64,000 bases of DNA. Source: Vespula vulgaris (Eukaryota > Arthropoda > Insecta > Hymenoptera > Vespidae). A program made the translations under genes and the position numbers. The stretch spans positions 2,147,501-2,211,500 of the forward strand of contig NC_066607.1 in NCBI RefSeq assembly GCF_905475345.1. The letters are read 5' to 3'. The notes under the pieces are model-generated. The model saw nothing but the letters and a program-made list of their open reading frames with translations, did not search any database and was not told the DNA's origin. Position 1 is the first letter of the stretch; the number at the start of each line of letters is the position of its first letter. This document shows positions 26,482-38,737 of the stretch, in pieces.

Positions 26482-28114
26482 GGTACCAATAAGTATGTAC
26501 ATAACTTAAGTAAATAACTGACCGAGTCTTCTTTACATTTCAGAATATGTCTACGATCAACGGTACGCCCTCCGTGAGGAGCTAAGCCAGTACGAGGAGC
26601 TCAGAGGTAAGTCCGTACGTCGGCTGAATGCTAATTCGTCGCTGACTCATCCTCGGTCTCTCGAAGAAGAAACGACGAATCCGGATTCGACCGAGTCCGG
26701 AGATTTCAACGACGTACATACCTACTTACTTACTTACTTATTTACACGTGTATTATGACGTAGAAACGTCAAAATTTCCCGGCCGATCTTATCGATCGAT
26801 TTATTTATTAAATATCATTCTTTTCAGTCACGAACGGGTTTGATACGATTTCGCGATAGGCATAAATGCGACTATCCTTATTTTTCATTCTTACGTATAT
26901 TATATATATTCGAATGAGAATATCTAAGCAAACACGTAATAATGGAAAATACGTTCGTTATCGTACTCTAGATATTCACGGATAGACACACACATAAGCA
27001 GACACACACACACACACACACATATATATGCATAACCATCTACCTACTTACAAGCACGTAGTAATAAAAGCTTGTAACAAATTTAATATCACGACATTAG
27101 CATTGCCGCGAAATTCCATTCTCCTGGCAACCGCGAGATCTTACTTATGCAAACGAGTTACGGTCAACGTGTTCGTTCTTCCTGGCAAGATTAATTATCT
27201 AGTTAGCATTGGACGGGAGGAGCGGATTAGGAGGGAGGGTGATGGAAGCGAATTACGGTAAAAATCGCTTTCACCTCGTTACGGCGCGCTCTCGTAGCGT
27301 TAAAATTCGTGAAAGTCATAACTTCGGGTTCTAAGCGAATACATAAATCGGCCGCCGAAAGAATGGAACGAAGAGCGAAATCGTGGTTGGGACCGTCTAC
27401 GGTTCGTTGATTTCATTGGTGAAATCCTCTTCCTTGTCTTCTTTTTTTTTATCTTATTCCAACATTTCGTTTTCGTTAATACGAAAAGAAATTAATTTAA
27501 GTATAATCTATATCCACTGTTATCATAGTCGGAAAGATAAGTAATAGTACGAATATTTTTCAGGAGAAGTCGACAGGCTGCGTATTCTCTTCAGCGTAAC
27601 CTTGACGTTAACGTGTTTGGCGATCATGGTGATCGTCTATCTTCTTATCAAGACTTTTGTACGTTGCAACAAGATAGGAAACGCGATACATAATGTCTTC
27701 TCGAAAAAGTGGGTCAAGGTTAGTAGCGATCGTAAGAATGAAATTAAAATAAAAAGAAAAAAAAAGAGATATATATGTATACATGTTTACGATCAATCTG
27801 CCCTCACGAATTTATTTCGAACAATATTACAGAAGGCGACTAATAATAACAAGGTGCAAGACGATATAGAAACCGGTGCGAACAACGTTAACAAACACAA
27901 TGGTCTGAAATTGAGTATGCCAACGATAAGTGCGACCATATCTTCCTCACAGGAGACTACAAACAGCAATGGTACACCTAACACAACGAGTACGCCCCTT
28001 TCTAGGAGACATCCTAGCGAGGATACCACGCTGGATTACGCTTACGACAATCCGGCGATGACACCGAGCCCAGAAGCTGCACAGCTTCGGACTAAACGCG
28101 AGAGTTCCTTTTGA
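19262..28114 (+). CDS. grnd: Grindelwald-type TNF receptor (complete coding region; span starts with the 5'UTR)
   Basis: Coding exons 19667-19880, 26544-26606, 27564-27718 and 27833-28114 join in phase (CAA G|AA, AGA G|GA, AAG|AAG) to 237 residues; Drosophila Grnd is, as I recall, about 240. Residues 1-21 are a signal peptide. Residues 29-70 form one cysteine-rich domain with 8 Cys (29, 34, 40, 47, 50, 54, 66, 70), as expected for a single TNFR-type CRD. A charged stalk (72-98), one membrane helix (about 99-121) and a 116-residue Ser/Thr/Asn-rich tail follow. In flies this apical receptor binds the TNF Eiger and activates JNK. The tail ends ESSF, a class I PDZ-like C-terminus. ATG 19667 has A at -3 and precedes the signal peptide. 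Five AP-1 sites fall in the locus. The name rests on architecture and size, not a database search. Confidence 0.85.
20193..20212. repeat. Perfect 9-bp inverted repeat (hairpin)
   Basis: GGTCCCTTT, a 2-base CA loop, then AAAGGGACC. It lies in an unusually non-repetitive stretch of the intron. Confidence 0.8.
20495..20501. promoter_or_regulatory. AP-1 consensus heptamer TGAGTCA
   Basis: Perfect match, followed by CG, in grindelwald intron 1. Confidence 0.35.
20882..20897. repeat. 16-bp perfect palindrome with opposed splice-donor words
   Basis: ACGTAAGT followed by its reverse complement ACTTACGT. The 12-bp core GTAAGTACTTAC also occurs at 18333-18344. Confidence 0.8.
22262..22450. other. CpG-rich patch in grindelwald intron 1
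   Basis: Locally GC- and CpG-rich, unlike the surrounding intron. On the minus strand it is open for about 60 non-repetitive residues (including the stretch CVPVNVCGTQLGKKSFRV) downstream of a possible GTGAGT donor. On the plus strand it contains an AP-1 heptamer at 22440-22446. It could be an alternative promoter, an antisense exon or a decayed element; nothing decides. Confidence 0.3.
22440..22446. promoter_or_regulatory. AP-1 consensus heptamer TGACTCA
   Basis: Perfect match at the edge of the CpG-rich patch in grindelwald intron 1. Confidence 0.35.
24708..24714. promoter_or_regulatory. AP-1 consensus heptamer TGAGTCA
   Basis: Perfect match in grindelwald intron 1, followed by CG as at 20495. 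Confidence 0.35.
26607..27563 (+). other. grindelwald intron 2, open at its 5' end
   Basis: GTAAGT donor at 26607 and CAG acceptor at 27561-27563. The exon 2 frame stays open for 50 codons into the intron and stops at TGA 26756-26758. An AP-1 heptamer TGACTCA lies at 26643-26649. A further unplaced ORF at 27028-27261 has no known homology that I recognise. Confidence 0.75.
26643..26649. promoter_or_regulatory. AP-1 consensus heptamer TGACTCA
   Basis: Perfect match 37 bases past the exon 2 donor of grindelwald, inside the open read-through frame. Confidence 0.3.
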
Positions 28115-28650
28115 AGATCCAAATGATCGTTCATCAACGATATTAATTCTCGATCGATCCTTGATTAAACTAAACGAAGAAAAAGAAAGGAAAAGAAAAG
28201 AAGAAAAAGGACACAGTAACATCGGCGATCTATTCTATCGATTTCCTTTTTCTTTTTTCTTTCTCTTTTCTTTTCTTTTTTTTTCTTTCAAAGACACCTT
28301 TACATTTTTCGATCTACATATTTCTCGTTCAGCTATTTATTGAAAATATTTGAAGATGATGCGAGGACGTAATATACGATTACGCCTTTGTCGTTGCGAT
28401 CTTTTTAAAAGAGGATAGATATACTCTTTTTTTTTTCTTTCTTTCTTTCTTTCTTTTTGATTCTAACTTATGTTTTTAATATTACGAGTAAAACTTAGGG
28501 AAGAAGATATAGGATATTCGTAGATTAAGTAACGCGTTAAATGATGATAGATAAGAAGAAAGATGGAGGAGCGACGGACGAGCGCGTTCCGTGCGTTCGC
28601 GAACCGTGCGGCTGTGTGACTTAATAAAATATACATTTTGGCGTCCATCG
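28115..28650 (+). other. Probable grindelwald 3'UTR with polyadenylation signal
   Basis: After TGA 28112-28114 comes a pyrimidine- and purine-rich stretch with no exon. AATAAA at 28623-28628, followed by AT-rich then GC-containing sequence, is the most plausible cleavage signal, giving a 3'UTR of about 0.5 kb. Confidence 0.5.
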
Positions 28651-29245
28651 GACGTCATCGCCGGAGGAGTGCAAGCGCCCTCCTCGCGTTTATTAGAAAC
28701 ATTATCTAGCTTTAAATATTATACGTTTAATCGATATTTATTAATTTTAGGTTCAAATCCCTTTGATAATTCGTTCGATCGCTTTAAGAATCGTTTGAAG
28801 GAAATAGCAAAAAAAAAAGGATGAAAAAGAAAAAAAAAGGACAAAAAACGAAAAACACCGACTAAAAAAAAAGAGAAAAAAGAAAAAAAGAAAAGAAGAA
28901 CGCAAGAAAAAAAATCCTTATCAGCCATTCCGTCCATGAAAGGCCTTACGAGCAAACGCGCACGCGCACGTTTTGCATAGGACGACGATTTTTGTCGACG
29001 CGAAAAACGAGGAAAACTCCTCGGGAATCTTATTCAAAAACATTGTTATTCTCTTTAGAAATTTTCTCTTGGATTGTACGTGGTATAACGTGATCGAAAA
29101 AATCAATCAGACAACAACAACAAGAAGAACAACATTATTCTGTATCAATGCGTTCGCAAATTGATGTGAAATTTTGATGAAGGATTTTTTAAGACAAAGA
29201 AAATAAGAAGAAGAAGAATAAAATGAAAAAGAAAGGAAAAACAAT

Positions 29246-29278
<33 letters not shown>

Positions 29279-29606
29279 TCAACGAATTTAATCAGTCCTC
29301 GTTTTTCGCGCTCGTTTTAGCGTCGACCTTAGCGTTAATTAAGCTATTATTCACGATCATCGCCAAGTCACGTTTAGATATTTAACGAGATTAGATGAGA
29401 AGAAAAGGGAAAAAAAGAAAAAGCAAGAAAAAAAATCCGCACCCATCTGAGCGCGCACAAACATACTTCGAAAGATTTTAGATATTAAGATGTTCAATCA
29501 TTTGATCGGTTCTTTCTCGAACGATCAACGTCTTCCAGAAACGAAGATATTACTTTGCCCATGGCAGCTCATAATCTATTATATCGATAGATTACATAAG
29601 TTCACC

Positions 29607-29657
<51 letters not shown>

Positions 29658-31241
29658 TTACCGATCTTTCATCCTTCTTAATCAACAACCGTTACTTCAC
29701 GTTCCTTCGGAAATCTATCCAAAGTACTATTTAAGTTATTTTAAGATAGCGCTCTTCCGACCATGTTTTAATGGAAATTCTCTTGGTTAAGAGAAGTTAT
29801 ATTTCCGGTAGCTTCTTTCCTTACCCCTTTTACAAGTTAGAAACTGAATGAATATCGTTGAGAAGTATTTACTTACTTACTTACTTACTTACTTAATTTG
29901 TTCGTTCGTTCATTCACTTTTCCAAGTAATTTTCCTCGGTAACGAGCTTCTAAAGAAAATTGTATTTTAATCACTTCGCCATAACTCGTCTTTCGACTAA
30001 AGTTATACGTGTGCATACATATAAATGATATAATTGTCGATTTAGAGACATTGTTCTTCGATAATCTTTTTTTCAAATATTTTCTTGAAATTGTTATAAA
30101 TATATATATTTATATATATATATTTTTTAACGTTAATTACATCGTCTAAAATCTATTAGCGTCTCTTATTTACTAATAAACAGAATATTAAAAATAATCG
30201 AGTTATGCGACCAAACGATATGGTCATCCTTTCGATTATATTTTATTTATCATATCTTATAAATTAATCTTATTATCTAAATATATCGAAACATTTGAAT
30301 AATCGTTTTTAAAACATAGTTAAATACTTACATAAATGGAGATTGTGTTATATGGAAGAGCAATAATTAAAAAATTGTATAGTAGATCGTAAGAATATTA
30401 GAAAGTAGAATTAGGATATCATCGTTATCGTTTAGATCGAATTTTTATCTCTCTTAATGCATTTCTAATTGGTTAATTACTTTTTCTCTCTCTTTACTCT
30501 TAGCGTAACAAACGAGCAATATATGTTATAACACATATCATCTGCATTTGAAAGAAAGAAAAAAAGAATAGTAACGATTGTTAAATTACTTTTAACTTAA
30601 GAACGTTCTACACTCTTAAGGATCGTATCGTAAGAATATAAGATAATGAAAATTTCGTCGAACATTAAAATTATATAAAAAAAATTATATAAGACTTATA
30701 TAAAAAAAAAAGATCTATCCAACGATAACGATCATTATTATTTTATACGATCGATATATATACGATCGATTTGATTTAGAAGAAAAAAAGGAGAGGATGA
30801 GAAACGAAGAGAAAAAATACGAGAAAAAAAGAAATAAGATGAAAATCAAATGTAAAGTAGGTAATTATAATTTACTTACGCGTTCGACGGGATCTTCGTT
30901 TGAAAATTATTCGCCGATAAATCGTGCCTTGTTCGAAGAATTGTTTGACAATCTTAGATAATGGCCGGATGTTAGCGCGTGCCTTTTCTCTTTTTTCAAT
31001 TTTACAAACTTTTTCGCAACGCGGAAAATTCCTTTTCGCGTTTTTGTTTTTACTTGTGTACTATTGAAAAAGAAAAAAAAAGGAGAAAGGAAAGAAGAAA
31101 GAAAAAAAATTCTTTTTTAACTATCGACTAACAAATAACAACTCTCAATGTGTATTTTCGATCGAATGGAAAAAAATTGTATCGATCTCTTGGCCAATGA
31201 AATTTGTTTCAATTATAAACAAAATAATTATTTCGATGAAG

Positions 31242-31280
<39 letters not shown>

Positions 31281-31760
31281 TATATGTATGTATGTATGTT
31301 TAATGAAACTATATAAGTGCCAAGTTTTTTTGTCTCGATCATTCTAGATCTTACGTGCGATCATCATTGCAACCGAGCTCGATTTTTTGTCAGATCGAAC
31401 ATGTTTTTTCCTTTTTGTATCAACAACGTACGAACGTAATCGAAGCGTGTGCATTTTTCAAATGAATTTTTGACGAAAAAAAAAGAAAAAAAAAGACAAC
31501 GCGATTATAAAAATCGCGATTAACTAGTGTTTCTCGATTTTTCCAAGTTGGACTCGTCGTTTGAAAATGAAAGAAACGATCATTTGTACTTGTTCTTGTC
31601 TCGCAATTGTTGATAATTTTCTTTAATTGTTAAGATAGAATTAATCGAACCACTACATCGCATCACAGATGATAAATATGTTTTCGGAAGGAATGTTTTT
31701 TTTGTATATGTGTACAGATAGATATATTACGAATGTTTGCTGCAATTATTATTATCATTA

Positions 31761-31796
<36 letters not shown>

Positions 31797-34170
31797 TATT
31801 ATGATGATAATTAATATTAATATCATTTGTTAAATTTAATGTGTCTATGTATAAGTGCAGGGTATTGAGATCTTCTTTGTTGTACTTAAATTCTTCGATC
31901 TTAGTACTTATCATTGTACTTAACTAATTTGCATCACGGTTCTGAATACGCTAATAACGTTATTCATCCGTGACGTTCGATTGACAGTCGGTCTATCCTT
32001 ACGTTTTTGTTTATTATTGATTTTACTTAGAAATATGCGTAATGATTAAAGGAATGATAGTATTATACATTTGTACAGTAAATAAATTAAGATAGTTCGT
32101 AGATTTTTTCAATTAATATGATGATCTTTAAAATGATCTATACATAACAAATACATTCGGTCGATCGTAAATATCACATTTAAAAACATTGCATCTCTTT
32201 GTTGTTTTTATGAAATTATTTATAAATGATATCTCCATTTAGTTATATTTTTTAAATGTTTAGAAATAATTTCTTCCTTCGTTAATTTTTATTTGTCAAT
32301 GTGAAAATCTCGATTTTATATATATATATATTTTTTTTTTCTTGAAGAGGATATAACTATTTAATAGCATCATATCCACGAGATAAAGAGATAATTTTTC
32401 TTATGCGCTTTCTTACATCTACGCATTGTATGAAATTTGTTTAAGATTTGATCGCTTATATCAATCCCAGTAATATTTTTATTATAATCTATTTATTATT
32501 GTTTCAAAATTGTAACATTTTTTTGTATATTATATACTTGACGATATAAAGTCACATTTTATTTCATTAAATTCATCACGACATTTCTATTAATAGATTT
32601 AGAACCAGTCTTGTCTTTTCGAATGTATATTTTGAAGTTATGTATATATCTTGTTTGAGAATAACATAATTTATAAAATTTGATACCGAATTTCTCTCGT
32701 TTGGTTGAAATAAATAGTACTTAATGCGAATGACACTTAAATTGCATTAATGATTAATCGTTGGAAATAGTTTTATACGATTTTATACATATGTATGAAA
32801 TTTTTAATGATCATATCGGAAACTACTCTAATTTTTATCAAAGAATCGTTAGTATTGTAATTATTACGATAATATCCAGGAATCATTTTTTTTTTGCGCG
32901 GCATAATGTTCTTAAAATATGGAGTTTCTATGTTTTTATCTATACTCCAATAATTTTGTATAGTATGAATTATACTCATTAAAATATTTAACACTATATA
33001 TATATATATGTGTGTGTATGTGTATATATATATATATACTTTTAATTCATCCTTCTTAATTTTTGTGTTTCCGTTTGTAGCTCCGTATTTGTTTGATCCT
33101 AGTATAATTTTTTGAGTTAATTCGTCGTTGACAAACAATTCAAAAATTTCTCTCTTAGACATACTTATTATGCGTTTACTATATAAAAAATATTATATTA
33201 TCTTTGAAGAAACATTTATAAATAAATATTTATATCGCATCCTTATTCAATCTTATTTTCAATGATATATATATTAAATATAATGATAGAAACATTATAT
33301 GATTATAATAGTAATTAATTATATTCTTTAATTATATTATCGTACAATGAAAAATATAGATTGGATCTATACGGGGAAATAATTTTTCTAATATATCATC
33401 CTTCGTTGAACGTCAACACTTTTATTGATTTCTGTATATACAAATATATACAAATTTTGGTCTTTAGTTTCGTTGGCTTGTATGTCTACATGCGTGTATA
33501 TACCTATACATATATACATATATATTTATATATGTGTATATATATATATATTTGTGTGTGTGTGTGTGTGTGTATATGCATTTTATTATAGCTATGTGCT
33601 CTTGTGTGAAATTCGTAAAGTTGATTTTCATATTTTAGATAATCCATTCTATTAATAATCTTTCTCGCGTTTAAAATCAGATAGATTTTGATCATTAATA
33701 TACGATCGGCCGTGTTAATTAATTAATTATTAAATTTATAAATATCGTAAATTTAAGAATAAATAAATAAACTCTACGATCACGATTAACGGCAAGTTCG
33801 ATATGTTTATGATTGTTCTCGTCGTAAATGTTCTCTCGGTCGCGTTAAAGTTTAATCAAAGAATCGATTTTATTGGTCTATCGGGATAATGGATTGTTAT
33901 ATTCTCTTTAGACTCGTCGTATTGTTCACATAGAGTTCATTCGATTCAATGTACAATAATAATAATAATAATAATTAGTAATTACACAAGAATGAAATTA
34001 CTCGTACGAGGCATTATCTCTATTTTTTTCTCTCTCGTTAAAATCTATAGATATTAATTGGTAAGCTTTCCCTTAATTATAACGATATGTATAGTCGATG
34101 GTTTTTTTTTCTTTTTTCTCTTTTTAATTCTATCACGTGACCGATACGCTTTATCAAATATTCTTTTTTT
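28651..34170. other. AT-rich spacer between convergent genes
   Basis: No gene is supported. It contains (TTAC)n at 29869-29895, (AT)n at about 29611-29648 and 31247-31273, and an ATT array at about 31755-31801. A minus-strand stretch at 30880-31080 ends in a good donor and is open (see findings). Confidence 0.5.
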
Positions 34171-34289
34171 TCTTTCATTTTTATTTTTGTTATTTTTCTT
34201 CCAAAATGGTTGCCACAAATTTTTTGACATTAACAGCGTGCGAGCGTGCTTAAAGCTCATAAATGGAGCAAAAGATTTTTCTAATAACA

Positions 34290-34337
<48 letters not shown>

Positions 34338-34479
34338 TTCAAAAGAAAATATTGATAAAAAGTAATTAGTACGTTTTTAGCACGTCGAAAGCTTCATCGT
34401 ATCGATTCGATCTGTATTATCTATATTATTCAGAATATTAATTCCATTCGTCAAATGTTGTCGAAGTTTTCAAAAACTA
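34171..34479 (-). other. Probable 3'UTR of the mGluR-like gene
   Basis: Downstream of the receptor stop on the minus strand. AATAAA (TTTATT on plus, 34180-34185) about 0.3 kb past the stop is a possible polyadenylation signal. An (AT)n array at about 34291-34330 lies within. Confidence 0.4.
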
Positions 34480-35192
34480 TTACGGTTTTTGTTCCTTCGT
34501 CGTATGAAAAATAAATGGATTACCGTTTAATGCTACGACAGGTGTAGCGGAGGTCGGTAAATAAGATGAGCTTCTATGTTGTGCCATCACCAATTCCTTC
34601 GTATTCTTTTCCGGTTTTATCAATACGATATAGATCTTTGGAAAGAAGAGACAGGCTAGTTGTACCAAACCGCTAAGTGACAATGATAGTGCCAATGTTA
34701 CTACTCTTATGGCGTTACTGTTTGAAACGAGATAAAGCGGTACAAATGCCAGCCAGAGTACCATGGTCGTGTAATTCGTGAATGCTATATGTTTGGTCTC
34801 GTTAAAACCTTCCGGACATTTTCGTGTCTTGATCGCATATATGGTGCATATAACTATAATTCGAAATGATAGAAAAAACGATTCTTTGGTGAATTGTCTG
34901 GTCGATAATTGATAGAGTATTGATAGCATTTTTTTTGTTTTCTTTTTTTTTTCTAAAAAAATCGAAGACTTACCTATGAGAACGAACGGATAGATCAAGC
35001 TGACTATGTAGGATCTATCATCGAGACCTTGACAAATTTTGATTTTAGTATCTCTCGTAGGGTAAATGTGTTTTACCCTCGGTGGTACCTTCACGAGCAA
35101 TATCACATTGACTATTACCTCTAGTAGTATCAATATTCCCGTTATAAGCAATTGAGATTTAGGACTGGTGTATCTTAAAAAAAATATATATC

Positions 35193-35226
<34 letters not shown>

Positions 35227-37064
35227 GTTATTGTTATTAGATCTTACCTTGACTTACGCGGACTGTGAGAAATATTATTAAATATCCTATGTATTCTATT
35301 GGTTTTAGTCACTAAAGCGGCATAACACAATGTATAACAAAAACCAATTCCAAACCTGGTGATGGCGCAAGTTTCAGTAATTGGTTCAGCGACGATTGCA
35401 AATGTCATTAGAAATGATGCTAGAATGCTTAATAACAAAAGGGATGATAATTCACGACCGGATGCCTTTATCACTGGAGTCTCTCCATAAATTCGAAATA
35501 TAAACCATACGTAGATAGTTAATAATATACCTATCGAATAATAATATTTTTTTATATTATATCGTCGAACACCAACTTCGATCGCATTATTTTTTTTTTA
35601 TATCGATATTTACCGATACTAGCGACCACCATAGCCACGATCGCCCATGGACTATAATAATCGATATACTCTTCAGGAATCGAATCACATCTCTTAGAAT
35701 CTTTCGTTGGTCGTGTACCCAATAAACAATCCTCGCATCTCTGATCGTTCACCTTGTATTGATAAAGTCCACATTTGCGACATCTCCAACAACAAAGATC
35801 TTGTTCCTCACGAATCATCACCTGATTTGATTCGCATGGTCGAGAACACGTTGAGTTTGGAAAATATTTTCTTCCGCCTTTCGTTTGATTTCGATATTTC
35901 ATAGCGGTCGTCTCTATGTACAATGATGGCGTACCGTTCTCGTTTTCTACGAAAGAGAAGAGAAAAAAAAGAAAAAAGGAGAACAAACATTTTTTGTTTG
36001 TTTTTTCTTCTTCTTTTTTTATCGAAGAAAATACACGATTAATTTCGTTGATTCGACGTATCGTACCTGTGTAATTTCCGATTACTATCCAACGATACGC
36101 TCCATCTTTATTACGTTGATAGTTTAAAATCGAATATCTAGGCGGACCATCGGCGACATCGACAAATCTGAATTTATTTCCTGCGTCATCTAAGAATAGA
36201 TAAAATCATCTATATGTATTAACAAATACGTATTATATGTTAATAATATATACGTATTAATAAATAAATATATATATATATACAACTGTAATAAATTTAT
36301 GCATATTAATAAATATATATTAACAAACGAACAAGAGATTTTAATTATTACCTTTGAAAGAAACATTCTGTAGATATTTCGTCAGATCAATTCCATCGAT
36401 ATGTTTCATTTCAGAACAAATCCCGTTATATCCCTCGCCACATTTTTCTTTTTGCATGTCGTGAAGGGCGTGGGCCATCGAGTATATAGCATCCCTAACA
36501 AAATGTAGAAACTTTTGTTGCTTGTAACCCATCGAGATATTCAGGGTCAAGCTTTCGTTGAGACACGAATCGTAAAAATACTCCTTGGTAATGTTCATAC
36601 TCTAAAAAAAAGAAAAAAAAAATATAAAAAATAGTTCGTTGAATTTTTACGATATAAATAAGAAGATACCTCAGTATCATTGATTCCACAACGATGGTAT
36701 TCCTGCCAAAATTCACGGAACCAAGGATTTATTTTCTCGTGTTCTAATGTCAAATTGGTGAAATATTTATCGAAGCCGGACAATTGTCTCGAAAGTGGTT
36801 GAACTACCAATGCACCTTCCAAAACTGCCATCTCTTGACCCATGCGACTTGAGTCGAGGTCAGCGAAATCCCGATGATTGGAACTCGACCAAGAATCGCT
36901 TCCTATCCAAAGGAATCTCGTACCTACGTTCAATCGTTTCGCCGCATCGAGTACGCGAAGGGTCGTAGATTTTTCCGCGAAAAGAACGACGACTGAAAAA
37001 TTCGGTGATAACAAAAATATTTTTCCGACGAGTAAAGAACATATATTTTCAAAGAGATAGATTG

Positions 37065-37105
<41 letters not shown>

Positions 37106-38733
37106 TATACCTCGAACGTCAGTCTTATTGGCGATCGTACGAATAACAGTATCGTAATCCTCATTTTTAAAATGTTCTTTATTAATCCTTTGCGGTGTAC
37201 TAAAGCAAATGGAATATAAATACGCAAGAGAGGTCAGTGTTTCATAACCATGATTTCCATACTCCGTATCCGAATAAACGATCGAAACGTAGGTCCATTC
37301 GAATTGCCTTTGATAAGTATAAAAAGATTTGTAAATTATCAAAAGAAACGCATTCGTACGATTAAGATAATTGATAATAATCGTCTTCAAGATTACTTGA
37401 GAATTTCCAACATGGCGTGTGCTTGATTAAGATCGCTCGGTATCGTACGGAAAAAATGAGGGTATATTTTCTTGTTGCTGAGTGCCGGTGAGGTAGCCAT
37501 GTAGGATATCTGTGGTACTGAAAATAACTTCAACATGGATGCCACCTGGGGAAAGAAAAAAAAGGAAAAAGAAAAATAATTATTACAAAAAAAATAGTAA
37601 TAATGATAATAACGACATCGTATCTTCGACGTGAAATTTTCCCTATAGAGATAAAATTCAAACCCAATTTCCTTTTGATCGGAAAATTTGATTTTGCGAA
37701 AAATCGTGTAATCAAAAGAGCGTAAGAAAATCGGATCAGTAATCAGAGAGTGTAATCAAAATCTTCGACCGTGATAAGGTCAATTCTGAACTGTAATGTA
37801 ACAGGTTTTCGTTGGTTAGTTAACTCGAGATAAACTTCGAGGTTGCTTCCTGTGTTCGATAGAACATGCGAAGTTTGGAAAATATTCTTGAGTTTCTTGG
37901 ATAACGAAGTCAAAGAATATTTACCTCCTACGTAAATTTGATACGTTTCAATTTGATACGAGCTCTGGACCTTTGCCCTTTCGCAAAGTAAAGTTGATCT
38001 CTTATACGAAAGGACAAAGTTCGAAGTATTCGAGATTATTAGAGTTACCTGTATGGTGACCGAACTCGACTGGTCCGCCAACACAGCTACAATTTTGTCG
38101 AATCCACCCTTAGAGAACTTTGGTACGCTCTTGTCTCTGCACTCGTATTCCTGGACGTGAAATTCATTCGAGTGGGCGATGAAGCCTGATAACAATGACG
38201 CAAGAACGAGAAGATTCAAGAGAGAATCCGTATTGAAATGGAAACTTAAGAGAGAAAAAGATTGAGGGAGAGAAAGAAGGGGAGAGAGAGAGAGAGCGTA
38301 CTCTTTGAGATTTGATGAAAGGTAGAGAAATTCGAAGCATTACCTTTGACGAAATTCAATGCTTGTTCCAGAGCGTAGCTTGGATTGTCGCAGCTATCGA
38401 AGACTAATGCACCAAGACGTACACCCGGTAGAATTTTAGGATCTTGATTGATTTGTTGAAGCGTGTAAAGCATCGCTTCCAACGGTTGAATTCCATCTTC
38501 GAGCTGAACGAAACGAAACAAAAGGAAACGAAAATGATTCCTACGAATCCTTTAAACAAAATCTTTAATTTCTCTATACTAACCTTAATCTTCCCACAAT
38601 TTTCACCAGAACCACCCTTTCCATGAATCGGGAAAAGGGCACCTAAAAGGATGTCACCTGACACGTTCAAATACGTACGAGCGTTGACGAAGGTACACGA
38701 TGCCAAGAACAGGAAAGTCACGAGACGCGTCAT
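34480..38733 (-). CDS. mtt: Metabotropic glutamate receptor B / mangetout (mXR)-type class C GPCR
   Basis: Twelve minus-strand exons join in phase to 892 residues: 38733-38584, 38503-38344, 38185-38049, 37545-37397, 37307-37111, 36992-36670, 36601-36352, 36189-36067, 35946-35614, 35530-35248, 35173-34974 and 34853-34480. Residues 1-18 are a signal peptide. A Venus-flytrap ligand domain follows (GDILLGALFPIHG, SSSV at 143-146, MATSP at 165-169, EYGNHG, IGSDSW), then a cysteine-rich domain (about 500-590), seven helices from about 596, the family motif KTRKCPEGFNETK, and a short tail. Serine triplet, Thr167, Asp187, Tyr215 and Asp297 match amino-acid contacts of mGluRs. The positions of mGluR1 Tyr74 and Arg78 are Asp53 and Pro57, so glutamate is probably not the ligand, as reported for Drosophila mXR. 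Placement in the mXR branch is inference. The start is the ATG three bases after acceptor 38737. Confidence 0.92.
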
Positions 38734-38737
38734 CCTC

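Larger units (their letters stand above)
19881..26543 (+). other. grindelwald coding intron 1
   Basis: GTAAGA donor at 19881 and CAG acceptor at 26541-26543. The 6.7-kb intron holds three AP-1 heptamers (20495, 22440, 24708), a 20-bp perfect hairpin (20193-20212), a CpG-rich patch (22262-22450), a juxtaposed CAG|GT with a long pyrimidine tract (23341-23345), an exon-like segment (25319-25394) and an 81-codon ORF (25701-25946). None is in phase to be an ordinary grindelwald exon. Confidence 0.75.
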
